Below, piece after piece: positions 36,195 to 47,154 of a DNA stretch of 64,000 nt. Both the position numbers and the translations under genes were made by a program. The stretch's first letter is position 1. Each line of letters opens with the position of its first letter. The stretch is from Deinococcus phoenicis (GTDB lineage: Bacteria > Deinococcota > Deinococci > Deinococcales > Deinococcaceae): positions 1 to 64,000 of the forward strand of contig NZ_JHAC01000044.1 in the NCBI RefSeq assembly GCF_000599865.1, read 5' to 3'. The notes under the pieces are model-generated. The model searched no databases and was not told the origin of the DNA. It was given only the letters and a program-made list of their open reading frames with translations.

Positions 36195-36436
36195 AGCTAA
36201 CGTTCAGCATAGGCGCGGGGTGGTCTCACCATTTGACCCGGTACAACTGCCGCACGGAAGCCCACACCGTCCGCAGGCGGCTCTCTGACCCGGGAGGGTG
36301 CGGTGGTGGGATGATCGTGCGTCAGGGCGTGGAGGCGGCGGCAGACTGCATGTGCTGTGGGCTGGGCTTCCCCCTCCACCGTTGTCGCAAAGTGGGGCCG
36401 CGACTTCAGCCGGTGGGTTGAGGGGTTTGCTGCGGC

Positions 36437-36650
36437 TCAGCCGGTGGACTCGCTGCTGGCCCCGGTAACGTGTTTCGCCTCGTCGGACGCCAGAAACACC
36501 ACCATCGGGGCCATGTCCTCGGGGGCAGCCAGGGCAATTCGGCCCGTACCCTGGCGACCTGTTCCCGGTGGCTGCGAGGGCGGGGGCCGGTAGGCCTCGG
36601 TCAGCCGCGTCTCGTTGTGGGTCATGTCGGTCCAGATCAGGTCCGGGACT
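36437..36650 (-). pseudogene. C-terminal remnant of a short-chain dehydrogenase
   Basis: The minus strand encodes IWTDMTHNETRLTEAYR and then RIALAAPEDMAPMVVFLAS followed by DEAKHVTG. This is the C-terminal part of an SDR protein. The Rossmann and YxxxK parts are absent, and the usual last ten residues are missing, so it is a fragment. Confidence 0.65.
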
Positions 36651-36805
36651 CATCATCGGCGCGTTCTGGGCGCTGGGTGCGGCGTTGAGCTACGCCACTA
36701 TTACCCTGTCCTGCCCTCGCGCCGCTCGCGTCCCCACTGGTGTCACTCACGGCGGCTTTCTCGCTGTCCACGGTGGCCGTAGGCTTGCTCTCGACATCGT
36801 GGAGA
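36640..36805 (+). pseudogene. Fragment of an EamA/DMT-family transporter
   Basis: On the plus strand one frame reads GAFWALGAALSYATITL and a second frame continues SPLVSLTAAFSLSTVAVGLL. The pair resembles consecutive helices of drug/metabolite (EamA) transporters separated by a frameshift. No intact gene surrounds it. Confidence 0.45.
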
Positions 36806-36822
36806 CAGGAGCGTGGTGAGTG

Positions 36823-37182
36823 ATGGCAACCGAACTCAAGGAGACCGTGACGTACGAGGAGACGCTGGGGCAGCTGGACATCCGTCTGGGCCGGGTGGTG
36901 GGGGTGGCCCTGGAACCCAGCGCGCCGAAGCCCGCGTACCGGCTGACCGTGGACTTCGGCAAGTACGGACGCCGGGTGAGCGTGGGGCGCTTCACGCAGC
37001 ACACGCTGGAGGAACTGCTGGGGCAGCAGGTGGTCGGCGTGCTGAACTTTGAGGCGCGGCAGGTGGGGGAGGTGATGAGCGAGGTGCTGATCCTCGGGGT
37101 GCAGGTGCCGGGCGCGGCGAGCGGTGAGGCGACGTTCCTGACCCCCGAGCGGGACGCGAAGCTGGGCAGCAAGGTGTTCTGA
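36823..37182 (+). CDS. CsaA-like tRNA-binding (OB-fold) protein
   Basis: This 119-residue protein has the CsaA pattern: LDIRLGRVVGV, KPAYRLTVDFG, EELLGQQVVGVLNF, RQVGEVMSEVLILG, then LTPERDAKLGSKVF. CsaA is described as an OB-fold tRNA-binding or export-related chaperone. The ATG at 36823 is chosen over GTG 36820. It stands alone between two gene remnants and the copper island, so its regulation is unclear. Confidence 0.88.
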   Translation: MATELKETVTYEETLGQLDIRLGRVVGVALEPSAPKPAYRLTVDFGKYGRRVSVGRFTQHTLEELLGQQVVGVLNFEARQVGEVMSEVLILGVQVPGAASGEATFLTPERDAKLGSKVF

Positions 37183-37277
37183 GATGCGCGGTAGGCAGCA
37201 GGTGCCAAGACCTTGACACCTGCTCTCGCTCTTCCATCAGAGCTGCGGGGCAGTCGGTCGGGCCAGCGTCAGCTTCT

Positions 37278-37703
37278 TCAAGCGTTCATCCCGCCGAGCA
37301 GTTGCTGGCAGGCCTGCTCGCAGCGGCGGCAGCTCTCGGCGCAGATGCGGCAGTGCTCCATATTCATCTCGCGGGCGTGCATCTCGCACTCGTCCCCACA
37401 GGCCTGGCAGGCCGCCACGCAGGCCTGGAGCTGGGCGCGCAGCACCGCCGGGTCCGCCTGCGTGAGGCGCGTCACGACCCGCCCGGTGGCCGTGCAGATG
37501 TCCGCGCAGTCGAGGTTGAGGCGGATGCAGCGCACCAGATGCATCAGGTGCTCCTGCTCACCCAGGCAGGCGTCGGCGCAGGAGGTACATACCTGCGCGC
37601 ATTCGAAGCAGGCCTCGATGCAGGCGGTGAGGGCCTGCATGTTGAAGGCAGCGGATTCCCGCTGGGGATGGGTGGCGAGCATGGCCTGGGTGGCTTGCGG
37701 CAT
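37278..37703 (-). CDS. Four-helix-bundle copper storage protein (Csp/DUF326)
   Basis: This 141-residue protein is rich in Cys, with repeated CxxxC spacing (CIEACFECAQVC, CADAC, CVAACQACGDEC, CRICAESCRRC) and no signal peptide, as in cytosolic Csp3 proteins that hold many Cu(I) ions inside the bundle. Start ATG 37703 has GAGGAGG upstream. It is divergent from the DUF305 gene and lies in a copper-handling neighbourhood, which supports the assignment. Confidence 0.88.
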   Translation of the reverse strand: MPQATQAMLATHPQRESAAFNMQALTACIEACFECAQVCTSCADACLGEQEHLMHLVRCIRLNLDCADICTATGRVVTRLTQADPAVLRAQLQACVAACQACGDECEMHAREMNMEHCRICAESCRRCEQACQQLLGGMNA

Positions 37704-37894
37704 GGTGTCCTCCTCGGTGGAATGGGGGCTTCTGGGTCACTCGACCCGTCCACCGTAAGAAGGCCGTGTTCAGCTTCTGTAACGCTGGGCTGAAGGACGG
37801 ATGAAGACAGGCGCTTTCTGCCCTCGCCGCACGGAGATTCCTCGGCCGGGTCCGCCTTTACACAGGCTGAACACACGCCCGGTAGCGTCAGGCC

Positions 37895-38494
37895 ATGAAG
37901 AGCAAGAGCCTCCTTCTGAGCACCCTCACGGCCCTGACCCTGGCGGCGACCCCCGCGCTCGCACAGATGGACCACAGCATGCACGGCACACCTGCAAGCA
38001 GCACGACATCGATGTCTCACGGCATGAACGACATGGGCGGCCTCGCCGGGTTGAGCGGGAAAGCCTTCGACCGCGCCTATCTCTCCATGATGATCGCGCA
38101 CCACCAGGGAGCCGTGGACATGGCGCGCGCCGTGCAGGGCCGGGTAAAGGACGCGCAGGTGAAGACCTGGGTGGCGAACGTCATCCGCGACCAGACCCGC
38201 GAGATCAGCGACATGAGTACCTGGCTCAAGCCCCTGGGTGGAGTGAATACGGGCATGCGCGACATGATGGCGAGCGGCATGAAGGGCATGGTCACGCCGC
38301 TGAAGACCGCGAAGAACCCGGACGTGGCCTTCGTGCAGGGGATGTTGCCCCACCACGCCTCGGCGCTGGATATGGCGAACCTCGCGTTGCAGAAGAGCAG
38401 CGATCCCCGCGTGCTGAAGCTCTCGCGCGACATCATCAAGGCGCAGGCCGACGAGATGTACACCTATCGGCAGTGGCTCGCCCGGCGCGGCTGA
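37895..38494 (+). CDS. DUF305 family exported protein
   Basis: This 199-residue protein has a signal peptide (LLLSTLTALTLAATPALAQ), then a Met/His-rich segment (MDHSMHG, MSHGMNDMG). The DUF305 domain contains paired AHHQGAVDMA and LPHHASALDMA motifs. DUF305 proteins are often found beside copper and silver resistance genes, and the Met/His content fits periplasmic copper binding. The two-component genes lie downstream on the same strand. Confidence 0.85.
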   Translation: MKSKSLLLSTLTALTLAATPALAQMDHSMHGTPASSTTSMSHGMNDMGGLAGLSGKAFDRAYLSMMIAHHQGAVDMARAVQGRVKDAQVKTWVANVIRDQTREISDMSTWLKPLGGVNTGMRDMMASGMKGMVTPLKTAKNPDVAFVQGMLPHHASALDMANLALQKSSDPRVLKLSRDIIKAQADEMYTYRQWLARRG

Positions 38495-38591
38495 GCGAAA
38501 CCTCGCGTGCGGCCCTGTGCCTCAGGCAGGGTCGCACCTTGCTGTCCGAACCCTTCGCCCCCCGGCGGGACCTTTACCCTGGGGGGCAGTC

Positions 38592-39260
38592 ATGGCCCGC
38601 ATTCTGATCGTTGACGACGACCCCGCCATCCTGGAGATTCTCGGGGCGTACCTGCGCAATGATGGGCACACGGTGCTGGAAGCGCAGGATGGGGCGGCGG
38701 GACAGTTGAAACTCGCGGAGGCCGACCTCGCCATCCTCGACTGGATGCTGCCGGGCACGAGCGGTCTGGAACTCGCGCGGCAGCAGCGGCGTGACCATCC
38801 GGACTTCCCGATCCTGCTGCTCACGGCGCGGGGCGAGGAGGAGGACAAGCTGCGCGGCCTGGAGGTCGGGGCGGACGACTACGTCACCAAGCCCTTCTCG
38901 CCCCGCGAGGTCGTGGCGCGCGTGCGGGCGCTGCTGCGCCGGGCGCGTCTTCAGGACAGCGTGTCGGCGGGCGGCCTGCAACTGGACGAGCGGACCCGCA
39001 CCGCGACCCTCGACGGCCGGGAACTCGCCCTGTCGAAGCTGGAATTCGACCTGCTGCTCACCCTGGCCCGCCATCCCGGCTTCGTGTGGTCGCGGGATCG
39101 CCTGCTCGAACGGGTGTGGGGAGCCGACTTCCCCGGTGTGGAGCGGGTGGTGGACGTCCACATGGCCGGGTTGCGCCGCAAGCTGGGCGAACAGCCGGAG
39201 CGGCCACGCTTCATCGAGACGGTGCGCGGGGTGGGGTACCGCTTCCGGGAGGAGGCGTGA
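38592..39260 (+). CDS. OmpR/PhoB-family response regulator
   Basis: This 222-residue protein has a receiver domain with acidic pocket DDD at 8-10, phosphoacceptor D50 (AILDWMLPG) and conserved K in TKPFSPRE. A winged-helix effector follows (LSKLEFDLLLTLARHPGFVW, then VHMAGLRRKLGE, IETVRGVGYRF). ATG 38592 is chosen because the receiver begins there. The histidine kinase overlaps its end by 4 bases. Location suggests control of copper or envelope-stress genes. Confidence 0.93.
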   Translation: MARILIVDDDPAILEILGAYLRNDGHTVLEAQDGAAGQLKLAEADLAILDWMLPGTSGLELARQQRRDHPDFPILLLTARGEEEDKLRGLEVGADDYVTKPFSPREVVARVRALLRRARLQDSVSAGGLQLDERTRTATLDGRELALSKLEFDLLLTLARHPGFVWSRDRLLERVWGADFPGVERVVDVHMAGLRRKLGEQPERPRFIETVRGVGYRFREEA

Positions 39261-40336
39261 AGCTCTTTCCCCGCCTTTTCCTGGGGCACCTGCTGGTGAT
39301 TCTGGTCGCGCTGGGCGCGCTGTTCCTGGTGGTGGAACTCATCGCGCCCAGCTTCTACCGGCACCACGTCGAGCAGATGGTCACCCTGATCGGCCCCGAG
39401 GGGCGCGCCCTGCGCCCGGACCTGGAACGCGGCATGCGCCGCACCCTCAACAGCGCCCTCTTGGCCGCGCTGCCCTTCGCGGTGGCCGTCGCCGCGATCA
39501 CGGCCTCGCTGACCTCCCGGCGCATCGTGCGGGCGGTGCGGCTGCTCTCGGAAGGCAGCCAGGCGCTCGCCGCGGGACAGTACAGCCGGCGGCTTCCTGA
39601 ACCTGGTCGGGACGAGCTGGCGGGTCTCGCGCACAACTTCAACGTCATGGCCGGTTCACTGGAGCGGGTGGAGCAGGACCGGGTGGCCCTGATCGGGAAC
39701 GTCGGGCACGAGTTGCGCACACCGCTCGCGGCGCTGCGCGGATACACGGAAGCCCTTACCGACGGCGTGATGACGCCGGATCAGGCCGCGCCCGCGATCC
39801 GGCGGGAGGTGCGGGCCATGGAGCGCCTCGCCAGCGATCTGAGCTTGGTGTCCCGGATCGAGGCGGGCCGGGTGGAACTCCACCCCACGACCTTTGGTGC
39901 CCGGACCCTGCTGGCCGCGGCCCTGGAGCGCTTCGGGGACGCCTACGCCGGTCGCGGGGTCACGCTGACTGCCCAGGCCCTCCCAGACGACGCACAGGTC
40001 CGGGCGGACTTCGAGCGGGCCTTGCAGGTGCTGTCCAACCTGCTCTCCAACGCGCTGCGCCACACGCCGCAGGGCGGCCGGGTCACGCTGGCGGTGCAGG
40101 CGGTTGGAGGACAGGTCGGGTTCAGCGTCGAGGACACTGGGAGCGGCATTCCCGCTGAACACCTCGCGCGGATTTTCGAGCGCTTCTACCGGGTGGACCC
40201 GGCCCGGACGCGCGGTGAGGGGAGCGGCGTCGGCCTGACCATCGCGCGCGGCCTGGTGGAGCAGATGGGCGGCCACATGGGTGTCACGTCGGACGAAGGC
40301 GGCAGCACGTTCACCTTCACCCTGCCGGGGGCCTGA
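39257..40336 (+). CDS. Membrane histidine kinase
   Basis: This 359-residue kinase has TM1 (about 9-28), a short periplasmic loop (about 29-65), TM2 (about 70-88) and a HAMP domain. The H-box is in VGHELRTPLAALRGYTEAL. N (NLLSNALRHTPQGG), G1 (EDTGSGIP), F and G2 (GSGVGLTIARGL) boxes are present. It starts at GTG 39257, overlapping the regulator stop (GTGA). The small sensing loop is typical of CusS-like or envelope-stress sensors. It ends before a bidirectional terminator. Confidence 0.93.
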   Translation: MKLFPRLFLGHLLVILVALGALFLVVELIAPSFYRHHVEQMVTLIGPEGRALRPDLERGMRRTLNSALLAALPFAVAVAAITASLTSRRIVRAVRLLSEGSQALAAGQYSRRLPEPGRDELAGLAHNFNVMAGSLERVEQDRVALIGNVGHELRTPLAALRGYTEALTDGVMTPDQAAPAIRREVRAMERLASDLSLVSRIEAGRVELHPTTFGARTLLAAALERFGDAYAGRGVTLTAQALPDDAQVRADFERALQVLSNLLSNALRHTPQGGRVTLAVQAVGGQVGFSVEDTGSGIPAEHLARIFERFYRVDPARTRGEGSGVGLTIARGLVEQMGGHMGVTSDEGGSTFTFTLPGA

Positions 40337-40366
40337 AGGCTGAGGCCTCCCAGGTGCCTCGACGAA

Positions 40367-40397
40367 AAGACCCCCTTCGGCGAGGGGGCCTTGTCTT
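40367..40397. terminator. Bidirectional rho-independent terminator
   Basis: CCCCCT (40371-40376) pairs with AGGGGG (40383-40388) around TCGGCG, flanked by AAAAGA on the left and TTGTCTTT on the right. It gives a T-tract in both directions and separates the kinase gene (plus) from the next gene (minus). Confidence 0.85.
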
Positions 40398-40406
40398 TCT
40401 GCTGGC

Positions 40407-40826
40407 TCAAGCTTCAGGAGGGGTGGACTCCAGCGCATCCCGCAGGCGCACGAGCAGTTCCTCCCCGCGCTCGTACCCGGGCCGGACGAACACCATCGCC
40501 ATGTTGCTCCAATCCTGCACGGCGGCGACCTCCTGCCCACCCTCCTCCAACTTCAGGTGCGGGTACGCGCCGTATTCCACGAAGCAGCCGAACGCCTGAG
40601 TGACCTGCTCCAGGGTGAGGGTGTTCTGTTCGTTCCAGCGGACCAGATACGGCAGCAGGAAGGCGGGCTTGCCGCACGAGCCACCCAACCCCACCAGGGG
40701 CAGGCCGGCGACAGTGGGCACCTCGTCGCGCAGGCGGGCACGGGCCAGGAACGCCTGGCGGTCACGGACGAGGGCGGGGCCGGTCTTCAGGGAAGCGACG
40801 TAGGGGCCGACGTTGAGCCTGGTCAT
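40407..40826 (-). CDS. Conserved-looking hypothetical protein downstream of copA
   Basis: This 139-residue cytosolic protein begins MTRLNVGPYVASLKTGPALV, with one Cys-Gly pair GGSCGKPAFLLPY, a central NEQNTLTLEQVTQAFGCFVEYG segment and an acidic C-terminus. ATG 40826 has AGGAGA upstream. It is 55 bases after copA on the same strand, so it is probably co-transcribed with it. I do not recognise a family. Confidence 0.75.
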   Translation of the reverse strand: MTRLNVGPYVASLKTGPALVRDRQAFLARARLRDEVPTVAGLPLVGLGGSCGKPAFLLPYLVRWNEQNTLTLEQVTQAFGCFVEYGAYPHLKLEEGGQEVAAVQDWSNMAMVFVRPGYERGEELLVRLRDALESTPPEA

Positions 40827-40881
40827 GGGTTTTCTCCTGCATGAAGCGCGGGAAGCGGCGTGCCTCCCGCGCCGGGGAACT

Positions 40882-43392
<2,511 letters not shown>

Positions 43393-43405
43393 CTTCACTT
43401 CCTCC

Positions 43406-43466
43406 TATCCCCCCTGGGGGGATTACCGATACCCAGAAGATAAGCCCGTGGGAGGGGGATGGTCAA
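43406..43466 (-). promoter_or_regulatory. copA promoter with CsoR-type operator
   Basis: On the minus strand TTGACC (43466-43461), 17 bases, then TTATCT (43443-43438) form a promoter. Downstream, ATCCCCCC-T-GGGGGGAT (43407-43423) is a perfect palindrome of the G/C-tract type bound by CsoR copper repressors. It lies about 15 bases before the ATG. Confidence 0.85.
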
Positions 43467-43515
43467 GAGGTTGCGGCTACAGGTCCGCGTAAGACGCACT
43501 TCCTGTGTAACCGCC

Positions 43516-43542
43516 TTGACACCCCAGGGGGGAGGGTATAAT
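43516..43542 (+). promoter_or_regulatory. copZ-csoR promoter with CsoR-type operator
   Basis: TTGACA (43516-43521) and TATAAT (43537-43542) are separated by only 15 bases, and the whole spacer is the imperfect operator CCCCAGGGGGGAGGG. A repressor bound here would cover both elements. The short spacer suggests a promoter that may need remodelling for full strength. Confidence 0.8.
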
Positions 43543-43562
43543 CTTTCTTCAGGAGGAAAGCC

Positions 43563-43772
43563 ATGACCCAGATTGAACTGAACATCACCGGTATGACCTG
43601 CGGCCACTGCCAGGCAGGTGTGGCCAAGGCCCTCAAGAGCGTTCCCGGCGTGACCGATGCCCAGGTGGACCTGGGGGCCAGCAAGGCCGTCGTGCAGGGC
43701 AACGCCGAACCTCAGCAGCTTGTCGCCGCCGTGGTCGAGGAAGGCTACGGCGCCCAGGTGGCGAACCCGTAA
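43563..43772 (+). CDS. copZ: Copper chaperone CopZ
   Basis: This 69-residue heavy-metal-associated domain protein has the metal-binding motif GMTCGHC near residue 10-16 and the beta-alpha fold pattern (VTDAQVDLGASKAVVQG). It delivers Cu(I) to CopA and to CsoR. ATG 43563 has AGGAGG upstream. Its TAA stop overlaps the ATG of csoR by one base, so the two are translationally coupled. Confidence 0.94.
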   Translation: MTQIELNITGMTCGHCQAGVAKALKSVPGVTDAQVDLGASKAVVQGNAEPQQLVAAVVEEGYGAQVANP

Positions 43773-44116
43773 TGGCGGGGGAGACGACCGCCGAGCTGCT
43801 GGATATGACCTCCCCCCAGGGGGAGAGCTGCCACACGGGCCATCACCTCTGCATGCCGGAGGACAGCCGCAAGCGCGCCGCGCGTCGTCTCGCCATCGCC
43901 CGCGGGCACCTGGAAAGCATCCGCCGCTCGCTGGAAGACCCGGACGTGTACTGCGTGGATGTCCTGCGGCAGATCAAGGCCGTGCAGGGCGCGCTGGACG
44001 GCGCGGCAAATGTGATCCTGCGCGGGCACCTCGAATCGCACGTGGCGACCGCGGCGACGCGCGGCGACGAGAAGGAAATCGTCGACGAGCTGATGGAAGT
44101 CTTCAAGTACATCTGA
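43772..44116 (+). CDS. csoR: CsoR-type copper-sensing repressor with C-H-H site
   Basis: This 114-residue protein has the CsoR/RcnR core RRLAIARGHLESIRRSLEDP...QIKAVQGALDGAANVIL. Metal-site positions align as C61 (VYCVDV), H86 (GHLES) and H90, with the family spacings of 25 and 4 residues. The third ligand is His rather than Cys, giving C-H-H like Thermus CsoR. An unusual 30-residue N-terminal extension has two extra Cys and several His (SCHTGHHLC). It likely represses copA and copZ through the palindromes beside them. Confidence 0.9.
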   Translation: MAGETTAELLDMTSPQGESCHTGHHLCMPEDSRKRAARRLAIARGHLESIRRSLEDPDVYCVDVLRQIKAVQGALDGAANVILRGHLESHVATAATRGDEKEIVDELMEVFKYI

Positions 44117-44140
44117 AGCCACCCACATGTCATATCTCTC

Positions 44141-44169
44141 AAGGGGGCGGACGCGGGTCTGCCCCCTTG
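44141..44169 (+). terminator. Hairpin after csoR
   Basis: AAGGGGGC (44141-44148) pairs with GCCCCCTT (44161-44168) around a 12-base loop and is followed by TTGTTGT. It may terminate or attenuate transcription between csoR and the glutaredoxin gene. Confidence 0.55.
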
Positions 44170-44186
44170 TTGTCGTGAGGTTCCCC

Positions 44187-44423
44187 ATGCCAAACGTCAT
44201 CCTGTACGCCACACCCACCTGCCCGGACTGCCATGCCCTGCGCCTCTGGTTCAACCGGCGCGGCATTCCCTTCGAGGAACGGGACCTGACCATTCCGGCG
44301 GTCGCGGACGAGGCAAAAGCGCGGTACGGCGTGCGCGTCGCCCCCATCACGGTGGTTGGCGAGCAGTTCTTCTACGGCACCTTTGACCAGCAGCGGCCAA
44401 AGATCGAAGCCCTCCTCGGCTGA
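44187..44423 (+). CDS. Glutaredoxin-like thioredoxin-fold protein
   Basis: This 78-residue protein has the redox motif CPDC at 13-16 (YATPTCPDCHALRLWF) and the cis-proline region VRVAPITVVGEQ. It is a NrdH/GrxC-like reductase of small disulfides. ATG 44187 is chosen over 44127 because GAGG lies upstream and the fold begins there. It may protect thiols in the copper island, where Cu(I) and its chaperones depend on reduced Cys. Confidence 0.88.
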   Translation: MPNVILYATPTCPDCHALRLWFNRRGIPFEERDLTIPAVADEAKARYGVRVAPITVVGEQFFYGTFDQQRPKIEALLG

Positions 44424-44827
44424 CCCTGGGCAGAAGTGGGCAGCACCGGCCGCGGTAACCGCTGGACAGGTGGCAGACGTGACGACGCATGACCACGGCG
44501 GACACCAGGGCCACCAGCCCGGTGCACAGCGAGCGCACGCGTACCTGGGGTTAACCCCAACCTGACGTCAGAAGCGGGTTGGTGATTAACCGCGAACAAA
44601 GGAACTTGAGGCTGTGCACCAGGACGAGGCGCGCGACCTTGAGACGCAAGCCTGCCATCGTCTTGCCCTGTCCCCAGCGCCCCCGGAACCGACCGGGACC
44701 GAGTCGAAGGAACCGCCATTCTTACTGCCGGGCGAGGAAAAGTAGGGCGGGCCGGGCGGCTCTCTACATGCGCCAGCTGATCACTGCGCGCCGGGCGCTT
44801 CGGACAGGGAAAGCGGGCATGGCCGCC
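44424..44827. other. Non-coding stretch with a 14-bp palindrome
   Basis: No gene with support is seen in these 404 bases. They contain the perfect palindrome TGGGGTTAACCCCA (44546-44559). A plus-strand reading of about 50 codons (ELEAVHQDEARDLETQ...) ends at 44745 but has no start or family match. Confidence 0.5.
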
Positions 44828-45511
44828 TCAGCCACTTCTGGGCACGCAGTGCCGGTACAGCTTCAGGGGCCGTCCAGTGGGCTGGTATTGGACATCCACC
44901 TCGGCGAGGGACAGCGTCACCAGGTATTCGAGGTAGCGCCAGGCGGTGATGCGGCTGACCCCCAGGCATTGTCCGGCCGCCTCGGCACTGAGCGCCTCCG
45001 GCCGCTTTTCCAGGAGAAGCTGCACTCTTTGTAAGGTCAGGGCATCGATGCCTTTGGGCAGACGCGTCACGGGATCGTGGCGCAGCAAACGGTCCACGGC
45101 GTGCTGGGTGAGTTGCGCCGGCGAAGGTGTCAACCGGCGCTGCTGGTGGCGTTGCAAGGCCGCGGCCAGCCGGGCGTGATCGAAGGGCTTGATCAGGAAG
45201 TCGAGCACACCGCTGCGCACCGCCGTCTGCACCGTTCTCAGGTCGTTGGCGGCGGTGATCATGATCGTGTCCGGCGCGGTGCCGGTCCGTGGGAGGCGCT
45301 GCACCCAGTCCAGGCCGGAACCGTCCGGCAGGTAGATATCCACGATCAGGAGGTCTACGGGCACGGTGCCCAGGTCGCGCTCGGCCTGCGCCAGCGTCCC
45401 CACTTCGCCCACGACCAGAAAGCCGGGCGTGGCCTGGACCAGCGTCCGGTGAATGGTGCGGACGATCTCGTCGTCCTCGACGATCAGGACGCGGCTGGGC
45501 GGCGCACTCAT
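44828..45511 (-). CDS. CitB/DcuR-family response regulator
   Basis: This 227-residue protein has a receiver domain with D58 (LLIVDIYLPDGSGLDW) and K in IKPFDHARL. A C-terminal helix-turn-helix (ALSAEAAGQCLGVSRITAWR) of the CitT/DcuR type follows. ATG 45511 overlaps the stop of the kinase gene by 4 bases. Its partner is the upstream kinase. Targets are probably the divergent importer genes. Confidence 0.9.
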   Translation of the reverse strand: MSAPPSRVLIVEDDEIVRTIHRTLVQATPGFLVVGEVGTLAQAERDLGTVPVDLLIVDIYLPDGSGLDWVQRLPRTGTAPDTIMITAANDLRTVQTAVRSGVLDFLIKPFDHARLAAALQRHQQRRLTPSPAQLTQHAVDRLLRHDPVTRLPKGIDALTLQRVQLLLEKRPEALSAEAAGQCLGVSRITAWRYLEYLVTLSLAEVDVQYQPTGRPLKLYRHCVPRSG

Positions 45512-47154
45512 GCCCCGCCCTCCGGCAGGCTGGGAATACTGACAATAAACACGGATTCCTCCTGAACACGGAGATACTGAAGTGCGCCCTGGACCGTCAG
45601 CAGTTGCTGATGGGCAAGGTGCAGGCCCTGGCCCCGTCCCTCGCCCTTGGTGCTGAAGCCGCGCAGAGGCAGCGAGGGCACCTGTTGGGGCGGGATACCG
45701 GGGCCGTTGTCGCGCACCTCGACCTGTAACCCCTCGGCGTCCTCGCCCACCACCACCGTCACCTGGGGCTGGGGCTGCCCCAGGGCCGCGTCGAACGCGT
45801 TCTCGATCAGGTTGCCCACGGTCAGCACCAGCACGTCCACCACGTTCTCCGGCCAGTGATCCCCCAGGGCGGAGGCGGCGTCCACCCCAAACGCCACACC
45901 CAGTTCACGGGCGCGCGCGATCTTGCCCACCAGGAGGGCGGCCAGCCGGGGCGGGGCGATGCCGGCGACGCTGTCACTGGCGTGCTGGGCCTGAACAGCT
46001 TCCCGCCCGATGATCTGGAGCGCCAGCTCTGGCAGGCCCAGCTGGATCAGGCCCGCGATGGTGTGCAGGCGGTTGGTGAATTCATGCGTCTGGGAGCGCA
46101 GGAGGTCCACGTACTGCCGCGTCTGGGTCAGCTCCTCGGCGAGCTGGACCGCCTCGGCACGTTCGCGGAACAGGACCACCTGCTGCGCGTGGGGCAGGGG
46201 ATAGCGGGAAACCAGCATGGCCTGCCTCTTCCAGGAGGACGGCTGCTCACGGAATGGCCGGGTTCCTTCTGACTGCAATAGCGTGTGCAGCTCCGGCCAG
46301 AGGACCGGCAGGGGCGGCAGCGCGGCGACGCCCGTCACGCCGAGCTGATCCAGCGCCCGCTGGTTGGCCAGGATCACCTGCTGATCGGCGATCACCAGCA
46401 CGCCCTCGCGCAGGGCGGTCAGAACGGCGTGGTGCTGGGCCATCAGCCCCGAGATCTGATCGGGTTCCAGGTCGAACAGATCCCGCCGCAGGCGCCCGCT
46501 GAGGTAGAGGCTGCTCAGCAGGGCGAACAGCAGCCCGAACGCGTACCACGGCAGCAGCCCCCGCATCACGCGGCCGATGCCCGCCTGGACGGTGGGCAGC
46601 AGGAAACCGGTAGAAACCAGGCCGATCACCTCACCCCCCGCGCCGCGAATTTCCGCCTTCCCCCAGATGAAGTCCCTGAACTGCCCCACGCCCACCTCGA
46701 CCGGGTCCCCCCCGGCCAGCACGTCGTCGCTGCCGCTTTCACTGAGGCGGGCGGCGAGCGCGGGCGGAAAGGGATGGGCGTAGCGCATGCCCAGCCGCCC
46801 CCCGACCACCAGAAAGTCGGCCCCGATGTCCTGCCGGACCCGCTCCAGCAGGGGGTCAAGCGTGACGGGCACGTCGGGACGGGTGAAGTAGGTGACCAGC
46901 AGCGGCATGTCCGCCAGGGTGCGGGAGATCATCAGCGCGCGGTCGCCGAACTCCAGGCGGGTCCGGTCGTTCAGCGAGGTGTACTGCACGGCGGCGAGCA
47001 CCAGCATCAGCAGCGTGAACGCGCCGACCTGACTCAGGAAGAAGCGCTGCCACATCCTCAGGCGCCGCCAGCGGGCCGGGGGGACGGTGGCGGCGGCGAG
47101 TTCCCTCGCGGCGGACCGCCGGGGGCGGGGGGCAGGCAGGCTAGAAGCGCGCAT
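45508..47154 (-). CDS. CitA/DcuS-family membrane histidine kinase
   Basis: This 548-residue kinase has TM1 (about 38-58), an extracytoplasmic PAS/Cache-like domain (59-194) with the family segment [17 protein letters not shown] and TM2 (about 197-220). A cytoplasmic PAS region (240-320) is followed by a SPOB-like H-box (H357, [18 protein letters not shown]) and HATPase domain ([27 protein letters not shown]). ATG 47154 lies inside the end of the binding-protein gene by 14 bases, so expression is coupled to it. Confidence 0.92.
   Translation of the reverse strand: MRASSLPAPRPRRSAARELAAATVPPARWRRLRMWQRFFLSQVGAFTLLMLVLAAVQYTSLNDRTRLEFGDRALMISRTLADMPLLVTYFTRPDVPVTLDPLLERVRQDIGADFLVVGGRLGMRYAHPFPPALAARLSESGSDDVLAGGDPVEVGVGQFRDFIWGKAEIRGAGGEVIGLVSTGFLLPTVQAGIGRVMRGLLPWYAFGLLFALLSSLYLSGRLRRDLFDLEPDQISGLMAQHHAVLTALREGVLVIADQQVILANQRALDQLGVTGVAALPPLPVLWPELHTLLQSEGTRPFREQPSSWKRQAMLVSRYPLPHAQQVVLFRERAEAVQLAEELTQTRQYVDLLRSQTHEFTNRLHTIAGLIQLGLPELALQIIGREAVQAQHASDSVAGIAPPRLAALLVGKIARARELGVAFGVDAASALGDHWPENVVDVLVLTVGNLIENAFDAALGQPQPQVTVVVGEDAEGLQVEVRDNGPGIPPQQVPSLPLRGFSTKGEGRGQGLHLAHQQLLTVQGALQYLRVQEESVFIVSIPSLPEGGA

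Noticed and set aside
36195..36440. Small frames upstream of the STAND gene
   Set aside because: No start signal, family or codon bias; left as intergenic.
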